From positions 1-64,000 of the forward strand of contig CALIBL010000055.1 of the NCBI GenBank assembly GCA_938045805.1: a stretch of DNA of 64,000 bases, written 5' to 3'. Below are positions 1-7,922 of this stretch, one piece after another. The first letter of the stretch is position 1, and each line of letters starts with the position of its first letter. The notes beneath the pieces are model-generated. The model did not search any database and was not told the origin of the DNA. It was given only the letters and a program-made list of their open reading frames with translations. The translations under genes were made by a program, and so were the position numbers. Source of the stretch: an uncultured Rubripirellula sp. Lineage in GTDB: Bacteria > Planctomycetota > Planctomycetia > Pirellulales > Pirellulaceae.

Positions 1-9
1 GAAGCCTGC

Positions 10-690
10 TCACTCTTCAAGTTCCGCGAGTCGCCGCTCCAACGCATCAATACGACTCGTCACCTCCTCCAAACGGGCAACGAGTCTATCAACGCTTTGC
101 AGATTAACATCGCTTTCTGACTTGGCGGCAACGGGATCCGCGGCGTGTTTTTTGTCCAGCCTCGCCTGGACAAATTGTTTCTCATGATTCTGATACAAAG
201 TGTGAGTGAATAGCTGACCGCGACCGGGAGGATTCATCGCCTCAACCAAGCCCTTATGACATAGCTGCTCAATCACCGGCTGTAACGCATTTAAGTCGGC
301 AAAGGGATGCATCCGTGAAGCTCGGGTTCGTATCTCACCAACAGTCTGTGGCCCCCTGAGCAATAACTCAGTCATCACCGCCGATTCTGGGCCATCGATA
401 TCCATCCACTCATAAGCTGCATGTCGATACTTGGTAGCACGACCGCTACCTTGTACTTCGCGAGCAGCTTGAACACTCTTTAATTCATCAAGCGCCAGCA
501 TCGCCTGGTCTTCATCAAGATCCATTTTTGGATCACGATTCGACTTTTGATTGCATGCTGTTACGACTGCGTTAAGAGTCAAAGGGTAGTGATCCGGCGT
601 CGTTTTTGCTTTCTCAACAAGGACCCCAAGAACTCGTCTTGCCGCAGCACTTAGTTGACGCGGGTGACTGGACTCATCATGACTCGACAC
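10..690 (-). CDS. YceH family (DUF480) protein
   Basis: The protein is about 226 residues and matches the YceH/DUF480 family, whose members have two tandem winged-helix domains and no settled biochemical role. The family-typical N-terminal stretch is visible (LSAAARRVLGVLVEKAKTTP, then a conserved ACNQKSNRDP block), followed by a second winged-helix region around residues 105-160 (VMTELLLRGPQTVGEIRTR) and a C-terminal coiled coil (SVDRLVARLEEVTSRIDALE). I place the start at GTG 690, because the TTG that would lengthen it by five codons lies inside a TTGAGGGG segment that works better as the Shine-Dalgarno sequence, about 7 bases before the GTG. The gene stands alone and is divergent from the neighbouring sulfatase. 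The family assignment is firm; the cellular role is unknown. Confidence 0.9.
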   Translation of the reverse strand: MSSHDESSHPRQLSAAARRVLGVLVEKAKTTPDHYPLTLNAVVTACNQKSNRDPKMDLDEDQAMLALDELKSVQAAREVQGSGRATKYRHAAYEWMDIDGPESAVMTELLLRGPQTVGEIRTRASRMHPFADLNALQPVIEQLCHKGLVEAMNPPGRGQLFTHTLYQNHEKQFVQARLDKKHAADPVAAKSESDVNLQSVDRLVARLEEVTSRIDALERRLAELEE

Positions 691-998
691 GGATCCACCC
701 CTCAAGAAGGTTCATGTAATTTGTTTGTTGTGTCATGTACGCGGCGATACCTTAGTGAGATTCCATTCGGAGTCTCACCCAAAATCAACCAAACGTGCTC
801 AAAACTCAGCTTACGAAGAACGCAACGCACGCCTTCCCCTGAAAGTGTTATTATCGTGCCGCGTTTGGGACTTTGCAGCAAGACCAGAAGAGCGGGTGTG
901 ATCCGGAGGCTTCTTCAATCAGTGATCCCTGCGTATCGATCCTGCTTCCAACCAATCACGTGCTGCATCCAATCACTATTTCGTGAAGAAAATTGACC

Positions 999-2717
999 AT
1001 GAGAAAAAGTGTTGTTTCGATAGCCAAAACGCACGTCAGTGAACTCGATACGCCTAACCGGTGCATCAGAATACTGTGGAGAAGCCTGATCGCGTTGCTG
1101 ATGGCATTCAACGCTGAGCAATTGATCGGTGCGAATCCCGAAGATTCTTCAGCGAAGACTCGTCCCCATATCGTCATGGCGTTTGCGGATGACTGGGGAA
1201 AGTATGCCAGCATTTACGGAACAATTTCGCCGGGTGAACTCCATGACGTGATCAGCACGCCGCATTTTGATGAAGTTGCAACCGATGGGATTCTGTTCAC
1301 TAACGCATTCGTGAGCGCTCCCTCATGCACACCCTGCCGAAGTTCGCTACTAACAGGGCAACACTTTTGGAGATGCGGCCGAGGATCGATTCTTCAAGGC
1401 GCCATCTGGGACGGATCGATTCCATCTTATCCACTTGAACTCGAGAAATCCGGATATCGCATTGGCCACACCTACAAGGTTTGGAGTCCCGGTTCCCCGG
1501 CTGACGCGCCTCACGGCGGATCGGCAAGAAAGTATCAAAAACACGGAGGGAAATTCAATGGATTCTCGCAGTACGCAATGCGAAAGGACAACCACGAACA
1601 GGCCAAACAAGAACTGCTAAATGAGGTTCGACAAAACGTCCGCTCTTTTCTTGACTCTGATGAGGATCAAAAACTAGATGGCAATCAACCGATTTGCTAT
1701 TGGCTGGGTCCGACCAACACACATCGAAAATGGATTGCGGGAAGCGGTAAGGAACTGTGGGGTATTGACCCTGATTCACTCCGTGGAAAACTCCCACCTT
1801 ACTTGCCCGACGTACCGGTGGTTCGAGAGGATTTCGCAGACTACCTTGGCGAAGTCATGGCATTTGATGCCGGCTTGGGTGTCTTGATTGAAGAACTCAA
1901 GCGAGTGGGTATCTATGACGAGACTTTATTGGTCGTCAGCGGAGACCACGGAGTTCCTGGTGTTAGCCGTGGAAAGTGCAACCTCTATGACTTCGGAACA
2001 CAGGTACCATTAGCGATACGCTGGCCAAATGGCATTAAGGGAAACTCCAGAGTTGTGGACGATCTGGTCTCGCTTCCCGATCTGGCGCCTACCTTTCTCC
2101 AATCGGCTGGCGTCGAAACCCCCGAAACAATGATCGCAAAGTCTCTATTACCAATCTTTGATCACGGAGGATCGGGAAAAATTGAATCCCATCGCGACGC
2201 AATTTTTACGGGGAGAGAGCGACATGTTGCAGCTGCAAGAGCAGAATTTCGGCCGTATCCACAACGGGCAATTCGCACCTACCAACACCTTTACATCATC
2301 AATTTTGAACCGGAGAGATGGCCAATGGGCACCGGCCCTGGTTATGGATCAAAAGCGAGCATGCCCGACTATCTCAGCCTTCAAGAGAACACTTTCGCTG
2401 CCTTCGGTGACCTCGATGCTAGCCCCACCAAAGCGTGGATCGTTACTCGCCGTGAAGAATCACCGAAATACTTCGACTATGCAGTCGGTCGCCGGCCACA
2501 ACGAGAACTTTATGACCTTGCCGTAGATCCACACTGCATGAACAACCTTGCAGATCAGGAAGGCTCCGCCCAGCTCCAAAACTCACTTCACGAGCGGCTT
2601 ATCAAGGAAATGCGCAGTACGGGTGATCCGAGACTTGCCAATCCGGTCCCTTTTGAAATGCCACCTTTTACGGACGCTTTTCAAAAATCGAAGCGGGCAC
2701 CGCAGAAAAACAAATAA
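999..2717 (+). CDS. Type I sulfatase, exported
   Basis: This is a sulfatase of the alkaline-phosphatase superfamily that hydrolyses sulfate esters, probably on sulfated polysaccharides outside the cytoplasm. The metal-binding start (HIVMAFADDWGKYASIYG) follows an N-terminal hydrophobic segment (LWRSLIALLMAFNA). The formylglycine motif is C-T-P-C-R at residues 110-114, with Cys110 as the residue to be converted to formylglycine. A second metal region is seen as VVSGDHG. Length is 572 residues, normal for the family. A TTG two codons upstream (993) is in frame, but ATG 999 is preferred. It ends 7 bases from the converging DciA-like gene. The substrate cannot be read from sequence. Confidence 0.9.
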   Translation: MRKSVVSIAKTHVSELDTPNRCIRILWRSLIALLMAFNAEQLIGANPEDSSAKTRPHIVMAFADDWGKYASIYGTISPGELHDVISTPHFDEVATDGILFTNAFVSAPSCTPCRSSLLTGQHFWRCGRGSILQGAIWDGSIPSYPLELEKSGYRIGHTYKVWSPGSPADAPHGGSARKYQKHGGKFNGFSQYAMRKDNHEQAKQELLNEVRQNVRSFLDSDEDQKLDGNQPICYWLGPTNTHRKWIAGSGKELWGIDPDSLRGKLPPYLPDVPVVREDFADYLGEVMAFDAGLGVLIEELKRVGIYDETLLVVSGDHGVPGVSRGKCNLYDFGTQVPLAIRWPNGIKGNSRVVDDLVSLPDLAPTFLQSAGVETPETMIAKSLLPIFDHGGSGKIESHRDAIFTGRERHVAAARAEFRPYPQRAIRTYQHLYIINFEPERWPMGTGPGYGSKASMPDYLSLQENTFAAFGDLDASPTKAWIVTRREESPKYFDYAVGRRPQRELYDLAVDPHCMNNLADQEGSAQLQNSLHERLIKEMRSTGDPRLANPVPFEMPPFTDAFQKSKRAPQKNK

Positions 2718-2724
2718 TGGGACA

Positions 2725-3075
2725 TCACCGAGACTGAATCCGAAAGCGAAGGTCACTCACTTTACTCTCTGGAAAAGCTTTGACGATCGCCTGCAGGATC
2801 TCTCGCTTTCGGAAGTTTAGTTCCTGAAGAGTGACCGAATCCGTCGCGAAGATATGCAGCTTGCCAGCCTTGAGATTTCCGATCTCCACGGCGTCCTTAA
2901 GACCCTCACCTAAGATTTCTGCAACCACCTCGGACATCGCTTCATTCACGCTCACCTGAGCATAACCACGACGAGCGAGGAGCTGATTGACCCATGAACT
3001 AATCGGGCGGATGGACGTCTCACGTCCTTTTTCAGTTTCTCCGCGGGAATTTGGTTTCTTCTTGGATGGGGTCAT
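2725..3075 (-). CDS. DciA-like DUF721 protein
   Basis: This is a 116-residue DUF721 protein. The family includes DciA, the replicative-helicase operator of bacteria that lack DnaC/DnaI loaders. The family core is visible from about residue 30 to 105: a helix-rich part (WVNQLLARRGYAQVSVNEAM), then the strand-rich part with LKAGKLHIFATDSVTLQEL and FRKREILQAI, matching the usual 'L..g.L.v.v.ss.w..eL' pattern. The N terminus is basic and low in complexity. The start is ATG 3075. It converges on the sulfatase gene with 7 bases between stops and shows no operon partner. The family call is good; the helicase-loading role is inferred from DciA. Confidence 0.75.
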   Translation of the reverse strand: MTPSKKKPNSRGETEKGRETSIRPISSWVNQLLARRGYAQVSVNEAMSEVVAEILGEGLKDAVEIGNLKAGKLHIFATDSVTLQELNFRKREILQAIVKAFPESKVSDLRFRIQSR

Positions 3076-3333
3076 GATCTTTCAAGAATTGTGTTGCCGA
3101 CGCGATTCAGCTTAGCATCTATCTATCTTTCCTCCCACTATCATGCGTAAAACCGTGAGGAATGAGGTCAATGTGGTTGCATTTACCGGCCTTGGAAGGT
3201 TGAATTCCGAGATTGTGAGAATCGAACCGTTGCGAGATCAGTCAGTTTGCAATGAAGCCGAATCATCACCTTGGAACAATCAATCGATCACGGTACCAAA
3301 CCGGTAACGATCTGCTGTTCGTGATCCCGACAA

Positions 3334-3828
3334 TTGAGTGAATCGACCTTGAACGCTCCTCCCGATACGTCCTTACCACCTGAACCGCTTCTCGTCATTG
3401 GCTGGCGAGAATGGGTAAGTCTTCCACAGATTCGTATTAGGCGTATTAAAGCCAAGATCGATACGGGGGCTCGTTCTTCATGCTTACACGCTCCAATCAT
3501 CGAGACCTTCCAAGTTGACGGCCAACTGCACGTTCGCTTCTCAGTGCAACCCATCCAGCGCAATGAAGATTTCTCGTTGACCTGTGAAGCAAGAGTCCAT
3601 GATCAACGTTTAGTTCGGAGCTCTAACGGTGAAGCCTCGGAGAGGTATGTGATTCAAACCAACGTAAAATGGATCGACCAAACTTGGCCAATTGAACTGA
3701 CTCTTGCTGATCGCTCTGAAATGGGCTTTCGCCTCCTACTCGGAAGAGAAGCGATTCGAGGAAAAATGCTTGTGGACACGGCGCGATCATACTTGGGAGG
3801 AAAACCAGAATTTCGGAAAAAGAAATAA
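3334..3828 (+). CDS. rimB: RimB-like retropepsin-fold protease (Zn_protease/DUF785)
   Basis: This 164-residue protein belongs to the family annotated as ATP-dependent zinc protease (PF05618), which has a retropepsin-like fold and includes RimB of the Pseudomonas rimABK operon. The family hallmark is IKAKIDTGARSSCLHA, with the putative catalytic Asp43-Thr44-Gly45 triad; near the C terminus a second family motif is FRLLLGREAIRG. The only usable start I find is TTG 3334; no ATG lies upstream of the conserved WREWVSLP block, so a non-ATG start is likely. The gene precedes the RimK-like ligase by about 100 bases on the same strand, and the pair is a known association. Its likely partner is the RimK system, where RimB is thought to act on the ligase product. 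Confidence 0.85.
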   Translation: MSESTLNAPPDTSLPPEPLLVIGWREWVSLPQIRIRRIKAKIDTGARSSCLHAPIIETFQVDGQLHVRFSVQPIQRNEDFSLTCEARVHDQRLVRSSNGEASERYVIQTNVKWIDQTWPIELTLADRSEMGFRLLLGREAIRGKMLVDTARSYLGGKPEFRKKK

Positions 3829-3927
3829 CAGGCGCTAGCGATATTCATCAGGCAGATTATCAAATAACTTCCGGACTGTTTTTCCCTTTATTGCATTCAT
3901 ATTCTCCTTTCAGTTATCACTTCAAGT

Positions 3928-5136
3928 ATGAAACTAGCCATCTTGTCTCGCAGCTTGGATTGCTATAGTACACGTCGTCTCAAAGAGGCAGCCGTTGGAC
4001 GTGGTCATGCTGTTAAGGTTCTCGATACACTTCGCTTCTCCATCGACCTCGCAAAAGGGGAGCCGGATCTTTTTTACCGCAGCAAACTCCTAAGTCACTA
4101 CGATGCCATCATTCCACGTATTGGAGCATCGGTCACTTATTTTGGCACAGCGGTGGTTCGGCAATTTGAGCAGATGGATATCTTCTCCGTAGCATCCTCA
4201 GCCGGCATCGCCAACTCACGTGACAAACTGCGATGCCTCCAGATTCTAAGTCGGCATCAGATTGGGATACCGGAGACCACCTTTGTTCGTGAAAAACGTG
4301 ATGTCTTGCCTGCTATTGAAAGAGTGGGTGGGGTGCCAATCATCATCAAACTTCTTGAGGGCACACAGGGAGTTGGTGTGATTCTGGCCGAAAGCGTTAA
4401 AATCGCTGAAGCCATCATCGAGACGCTGCAGAGCACAAAACAAAACGTCTTAATTCAGAAATTTGTATCCGAAAGTAAAGGACGAGATATTCGTGCTTTC
4501 GTGATCGGGGATCGCGTTGTGGCTGCCATGCGGCGTGTCGCACAGGGACAAGAGTTTCGCAGCAATGTTCACCGTGGTGGACGCACCGAGCCGATGTTGT
4601 TGGATGAAACCTATTGCGAGACAGCGGTTCGTGCTGCACAGATCATGGGACTCAGGGTAGCCGGCGTCGACATGCTCGAAGGAATTGATGGGCCTCAGGT
4701 GATGGAAGTCAATTCATCGCCGGGTTTGGAAGGAATTGAAACCTGCACTCAGCTCGATATAGCAGGCGCGATTGTCGATTATGTCGCTGCGCAAGTTGAT
4801 TTCCCTGAAGTCGATTTGCGACAGAGACTAACCGTGAGTCGTGGTTATGGAGTTTCGGAGCTCTTGATTCCCGAGGGTTCGGAGTTTGTTGGAAAAACCA
4901 TTGATGAATCAGGGCTGCCAGAACTGGACATCAATGTTTTAACGCTCTACCGAGGCTCCACAGTGATCCCAAACCCAAGACTAAAACGCTCCTTGGAACC
5001 TCAGGACCGACTGCTGTGCTTTGGAAAATTGGAGGCAATGCGAGGTCTCATCCCAGAAAAAACACGACGCCGACGACGTCCTAAATTGCAACAACTCTCC
5101 AGCCAAATATCGGTGTCAGATGTCAATAATCCCTGA
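3928..5136 (+). CDS. rimK: RimK-type ATP-grasp glutamate ligase fused to TrkA-C/RCK_C-like domain
   Basis: RimK enzymes add glutamate to a C-terminal carboxylate (ribosomal protein S6 in E. coli) using ATP. Residues 1-300 carry the family: MKLAILSRSLDCYSTRRL at the start, the PRIGASVTYFGTAVVRQFE block, ATP-grasp lysine region (VPIIIKLLEGTQGVGVIL), IRAFVIGDRVVAAMRR, and the metal/ATP end motif VMEVNSSPGLEGIE. RimK proteins are usually about 300 residues, while this one has 402. Residues 309-375 (SELLIPEGSEFVGKTIDES to DRLLCFGKLEAM) fit the TrkA-C/RCK_C ligand-binding domain. A basic tail follows. It sits between rimB and the aspartoacylase-like gene, overlapping the latter by 17 bases. The ligase call is strong; substrate and ligand of the extra domain are not known. 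Confidence 0.92.
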   Translation: MKLAILSRSLDCYSTRRLKEAAVGRGHAVKVLDTLRFSIDLAKGEPDLFYRSKLLSHYDAIIPRIGASVTYFGTAVVRQFEQMDIFSVASSAGIANSRDKLRCLQILSRHQIGIPETTFVREKRDVLPAIERVGGVPIIIKLLEGTQGVGVILAESVKIAEAIIETLQSTKQNVLIQKFVSESKGRDIRAFVIGDRVVAAMRRVAQGQEFRSNVHRGGRTEPMLLDETYCETAVRAAQIMGLRVAGVDMLEGIDGPQVMEVNSSPGLEGIETCTQLDIAGAIVDYVAAQVDFPEVDLRQRLTVSRGYGVSELLIPEGSEFVGKTIDESGLPELDINVLTLYRGSTVIPNPRLKRSLEPQDRLLCFGKLEAMRGLIPEKTRRRRRPKLQQLSSQISVSDVNNP

Positions 5137-6256
5137 CCATCATTGGAGAGCACCCGCGAAGTCCATTGATACATGGCGTGGCAAAGAGATCCCTCGGAAC
5201 GAGCGTAGCAACGTCTTCCTGCCTGTTAGCGAGAGCTATAGCGGAATCTCCCTTAAAATTCCAATTCAGATTCATCGAGGTCAAGAAGACGGACCGGTGG
5301 TCTTCGTTACCGCTGCGCTACATGGTGATGAACTTAATGGCACCGGTGCTATTCGCGAATTGATTTGCGACGAGAACTTAAAACTACGACGTGGCGCACT
5401 GATCCTCGTACCCATTCTGAACCTTCTCGCATTTGATAGACACAGTCGTTATCTACCGGACCGGCGTGATTTAAATCGTTTCTTTCCAGGCTCCAACAAA
5501 GGTAGCCTTACCGCTCGAATCGCACATAAGATCTTTAGCGAAATCGTTTCGAGGGCGTCTCTTGGTATCGACCTCCATACCGCCTCGGTGCGTCGTACAA
5601 ATTATCCGAACGTTCGTGCCGATCTTTCAAACCCTCTGGCTAAACAGTTGGCGATTGAATTTGGAAGCGAAGTCATTTTGTCAAACCCTGGTCCAGATGG
5701 TTCGCTTCGCACCGAGGCAACAAAACTGGGAGTACCAACCATCGTGATGGAAGGCGGGGAAGTCTGGAAAGTTGAACCGGTAATCGTTGCGACTGCGGTA
5801 CGCGGAATTAAAAATATTCTCTGCAGCCTACAAATGATTGACGGAGTCGTGGATCGCCCTGACACGCAGGTTGTTATCAAAACGACCAAGTGGATACGAG
5901 CCGATCGTGGAGGATTTTTACAGTTCCATGTCAGGCCAGGCCAAATCATTGAACAACACCAGCCTCTAGCCACCAACACAAGCCTCTTGGGGCAGGAAAA
6001 AAATATACTGGTGTCTCCTTTTACCGGTGTCGTACTCGGAATGACTACCCTCCCAGCGGTCAGCCCCGGCGAACCGATTTGCCATATCGGACAACTTGAT
6101 CACGACAGTCACGGATTAGAACTACTCGAGAATCGCGCCGAGGCGAAAAGCTTGGAACGAAGGACGGTGAAAGATCTCGCATCGAACGTTCTGGTCAAAT
6201 CGATGGATACCGGTCCGCCAACGTCGAACGATTCGAAATCAAACCTAAAAGAATAA
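5120..6256 (+). CDS. Succinylglutamate desuccinylase/aspartoacylase-family zinc hydrolase
   Basis: This 378-residue protein belongs to the AstE/ASPA branch of M14-like zinc carboxypeptidases, which cleave amide bonds next to acidic amino acids. The zinc site is visible as AALHGDELNG (His and Glu ligands) and GIDLHTAS (second His). A further conserved segment is TIVMEGGE. The last third (about residues 250-345) forms a beta-rich barrel-like domain seen in related proteins. I chose ATG 5120, which overlaps the rimK stop by 17 bases; the longer reading frame upstream is inside rimK. Given its place right after the glutamate ligase, it may remove the residues RimK adds, but that is inference. It ends 7 bases from the converging mntR. 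Confidence 0.85.
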   Translation: MSIIPDHHWRAPAKSIDTWRGKEIPRNERSNVFLPVSESYSGISLKIPIQIHRGQEDGPVVFVTAALHGDELNGTGAIRELICDENLKLRRGALILVPILNLLAFDRHSRYLPDRRDLNRFFPGSNKGSLTARIAHKIFSEIVSRASLGIDLHTASVRRTNYPNVRADLSNPLAKQLAIEFGSEVILSNPGPDGSLRTEATKLGVPTIVMEGGEVWKVEPVIVATAVRGIKNILCSLQMIDGVVDRPDTQVVIKTTKWIRADRGGFLQFHVRPGQIIEQHQPLATNTSLLGQEKNILVSPFTGVVLGMTTLPAVSPGEPICHIGQLDHDSHGLELLENRAEAKSLERRTVKDLASNVLVKSMDTGPPTSNDSKSNLKE

Positions 6257-6263
6257 GCGGTCG

Positions 6264-6689
6264 TCACGAAATCGATGCGTTGGTTTTACTCCAGTTCACA
6301 AAGCATCGAAGTGTAGCCGGACTCACATGGTGTTCGATTCCCTCAGCATCAATCGCTGCAGTCTGCGGATCAACGCCAATCGCCAGTAAAAATTGATACA
6401 CAATCTCGTGCCGTTCTCGACATCGCACCGCCAGGCGAGCACCTTTCGCTGTTAGACCCACAGGCTTGTAGGGCTCCGTTTTAACTAAGCCTTCATTCTG
6501 CAAACGACCGACAGTTCGATTCACCGTGACATGACTCACGCCAAAATGTTTAGCCAAATCGACAACTCGGCACGAGCCATGCGAGGCAGCGATCTCCGCT
6601 ATTGCCTCAACGTAATCTTCTGCTAACTCCGTCGAATGATCGTTTCGCGTTCTGAGATGTGGAAGCGACTGCTTGGCATGATCAGACAA
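6264..6689 (-). CDS. mntR: MntR-type DtxR-family metal-dependent repressor
   Basis: The 141-residue product closely resembles proteobacterial MntR, a Mn(II)-responsive repressor. Features in order: ELAEDYVEAIAEIA (first metal-binding helix with the Asp/Glu pair), a winged helix (LAKHFGVSHVTVNRTVGRLQNEGLV), GLTAKGARLAVRCRERHEIV, and the C-terminal metal motif DAEGIEHHVSPATL. I start it at TTG 6689, preceded by GGAG 7 bases away; a frame reading back to GTG 6815 would run through the promoter and both operator repeats, so it cannot be the true start. It is divergent from the ABC importer genes and lies next to twin operator-like repeats, which suggests control of both itself and the importer. 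Confidence 0.92.
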   Translation of the reverse strand: MSDHAKQSLPHLRTRNDHSTELAEDYVEAIAEIAASHGSCRVVDLAKHFGVSHVTVNRTVGRLQNEGLVKTEPYKPVGLTAKGARLAVRCRERHEIVYQFLLAIGVDPQTAAIDAEGIEHHVSPATLRCFVNWSKTNASIS

Positions 6690-6765
6690 AGAACCACTCC
6701 ATGCTTCGGATGGATGACAACGGTATACGCCACATCGATTATGCGGGTCCGCAATGAATAATGAA

Positions 6766-6801
6766 TTGACAGAATTGTAGCCACAGCTACAATCTACACA
6801 A
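6766..6801. promoter_or_regulatory. Overlapping divergent promoters of mntR and the importer operon
   Basis: On the + strand TTGACA (6766-6771) and TACAAT (6788-6793) are 16 bases apart, a near-consensus sigma70-type promoter toward the ABC importer. On the - strand TTGTGT (complement of 6796-6801) and TACAAT (complement of 6774-6779), again 16 apart, point toward mntR. The two promoters overlap, and the first inverted repeat fills the space between them, so one bound repressor could block both. Elements were found by eye. Confidence 0.6.
6774..6793. promoter_or_regulatory. MntR-box-like operator 1
   Basis: A perfect inverted repeat ATTGTAGC-CACA-GCTACAAT (8-4-8). The geometry and the inner TAGC/GCTA core match the MntR box known from enterobacteria (half-sites ending ATAGC and beginning GCTAT). 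It covers the -10 elements of both divergent promoters, the expected site for a repressor. Confidence 0.7.
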
Positions 6802-6804
6802 GAC

Positions 6805-6826
6805 ATTTGTAGCACGTGCTACAAAT
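6805..6826. promoter_or_regulatory. MntR-box-like operator 2
   Basis: A 22-base perfect palindrome with half-site ATTTGTAGCAC. It contains the same 8-4-8 core as operator 1 (TTTGTAGC-ACGT-GCTACAAA). The two centres are 32 bases apart, about three helical turns, so two dimers would sit on the same face of the DNA. It lies just downstream of the expected transcription start of the importer operon. Confidence 0.7.
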
Positions 6827-6883
6827 TGCCTGATCGCAGCGAAGCCTAATTCCTGTTTGCTCTCAACGCCAAGCCGCAGCACC

Positions 6884-7888
6884 GTGCCGAACACCATCCA
6901 AACCAATAAAAGTCCTCAAACTTTGTGGATCTCCGTCGCCGTTTTCCTCCTGATAACCATCGCGGGCTGCTCAGATAACCAGCCAAGCCTCCAAGGCGAC
7001 CGGGACATTAAAGCGGACACCATCAACGTCTTAGCGACAACAGGAATGGTTGCCGACTTGATTCGGAAAGTGGGCGGCTCGCAGGTCGACGTTACCCAAC
7101 TGATGGGTTCCGGTGTTGACCCTCATCTCTACAAACCAAACCGTGACGACATCCAGAGCATCCTAGACAGTGACATTGTTTTCTACAGCGGCTACCACCT
7201 TGAGGGAAAAATGACATCGACCCTCAATCAATTGGCATCTCAGAAGCGAGTCATTGCGATTGCCGAACACATAAATGAGGACCAGCTGATTCAAGATCAA
7301 CAAGGTCAGGTGGATCCTCATCTTTGGATGGATATTGAATTATGGTCGAAGCTTTTGCCGCCGATTGCTGAAGAATTAATAAAAATCTCTCCCGATCACG
7401 CCACCGAATTCCGCGACAATGCTTTGGAAGCTGTTGACGAACTTCAACAACTTCACAAGTTTGGGATTGACGCGATCTCAACCATTCCAGAATCAAAACG
7501 GGTTTTAATCACCTCTCATGACGCTTTTCAATACTTCGGGCGTGCCTATCAAATTGAAGTCGCAGGTATTCAAGGACTCTCCACGGAATCGGAGGCAGGA
7601 CTGCAGCGAATCAATGAGTTGGTGGACATGATTGCCTCACGACAAATCTCTGCGATCTTTGTTGAAAGTAGTGTACCTGCCAAGAACATCGACTCATTGA
7701 TTGAAGGTGCGAGTGCTCGATCGCACCAAGTGAAAATTGGCGGTGAACTCTATTCAGATGCAATGGGTGACGTCTCGAGTGAACAGGGAACTTACATCGG
7801 AATGATGGCCCACAATCTGAAAACGGTGGTTCAATCTCTCGGTGGAACAGTAGAACCGTTCTTACCAGATGATCCTTCAACAAAATAA
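6884..7888 (+). CDS. Metal ABC importer substrate-binding lipoprotein (MntA/TroA/PsaA type)
   Basis: This is a cluster A-I metal-binding protein that captures a divalent metal at the membrane. The N terminus is a lipoprotein signal (VAVFLLITIAGC, lipid-attachment Cys29). Metal ligands can be traced as His in GSGVDPHLYKP, His in VDPHLWMD, Glu in GLSTESEAG and Asp in LYSDAMG; this His-His-Glu-Asp set is typical of Mn/Fe binders such as PsaA and MtsA. There is no His-rich loop of the kind seen in ZnuA. The start is probably GTG 6884; TTG 6857 is an in-frame alternative. It is the first gene of a four-gene operon with its ATPase and two permeases, opposite mntR, which supports manganese as the substrate. 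Confidence 0.9.
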   Translation: MPNTIQTNKSPQTLWISVAVFLLITIAGCSDNQPSLQGDRDIKADTINVLATTGMVADLIRKVGGSQVDVTQLMGSGVDPHLYKPNRDDIQSILDSDIVFYSGYHLEGKMTSTLNQLASQKRVIAIAEHINEDQLIQDQQGQVDPHLWMDIELWSKLLPPIAEELIKISPDHATEFRDNALEAVDELQQLHKFGIDAISTIPESKRVLITSHDAFQYFGRAYQIEVAGIQGLSTESEAGLQRINELVDMIASRQISAIFVESSVPAKNIDSLIEGASARSHQVKIGGELYSDAMGDVSSEQGTYIGMMAHNLKTVVQSLGGTVEPFLPDDPSTK

Positions 7889-7922
7889 TATTCCCTTTGA
7901 ACTCATCGGAAGCCACTGATCG

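Noticed and set aside
655-996. Open frame of 113 codons between yceH and the sulfatase
   Set aside because: It overlaps the yceH start, has no ribosome site and reads as Cys/Arg-rich random sequence.
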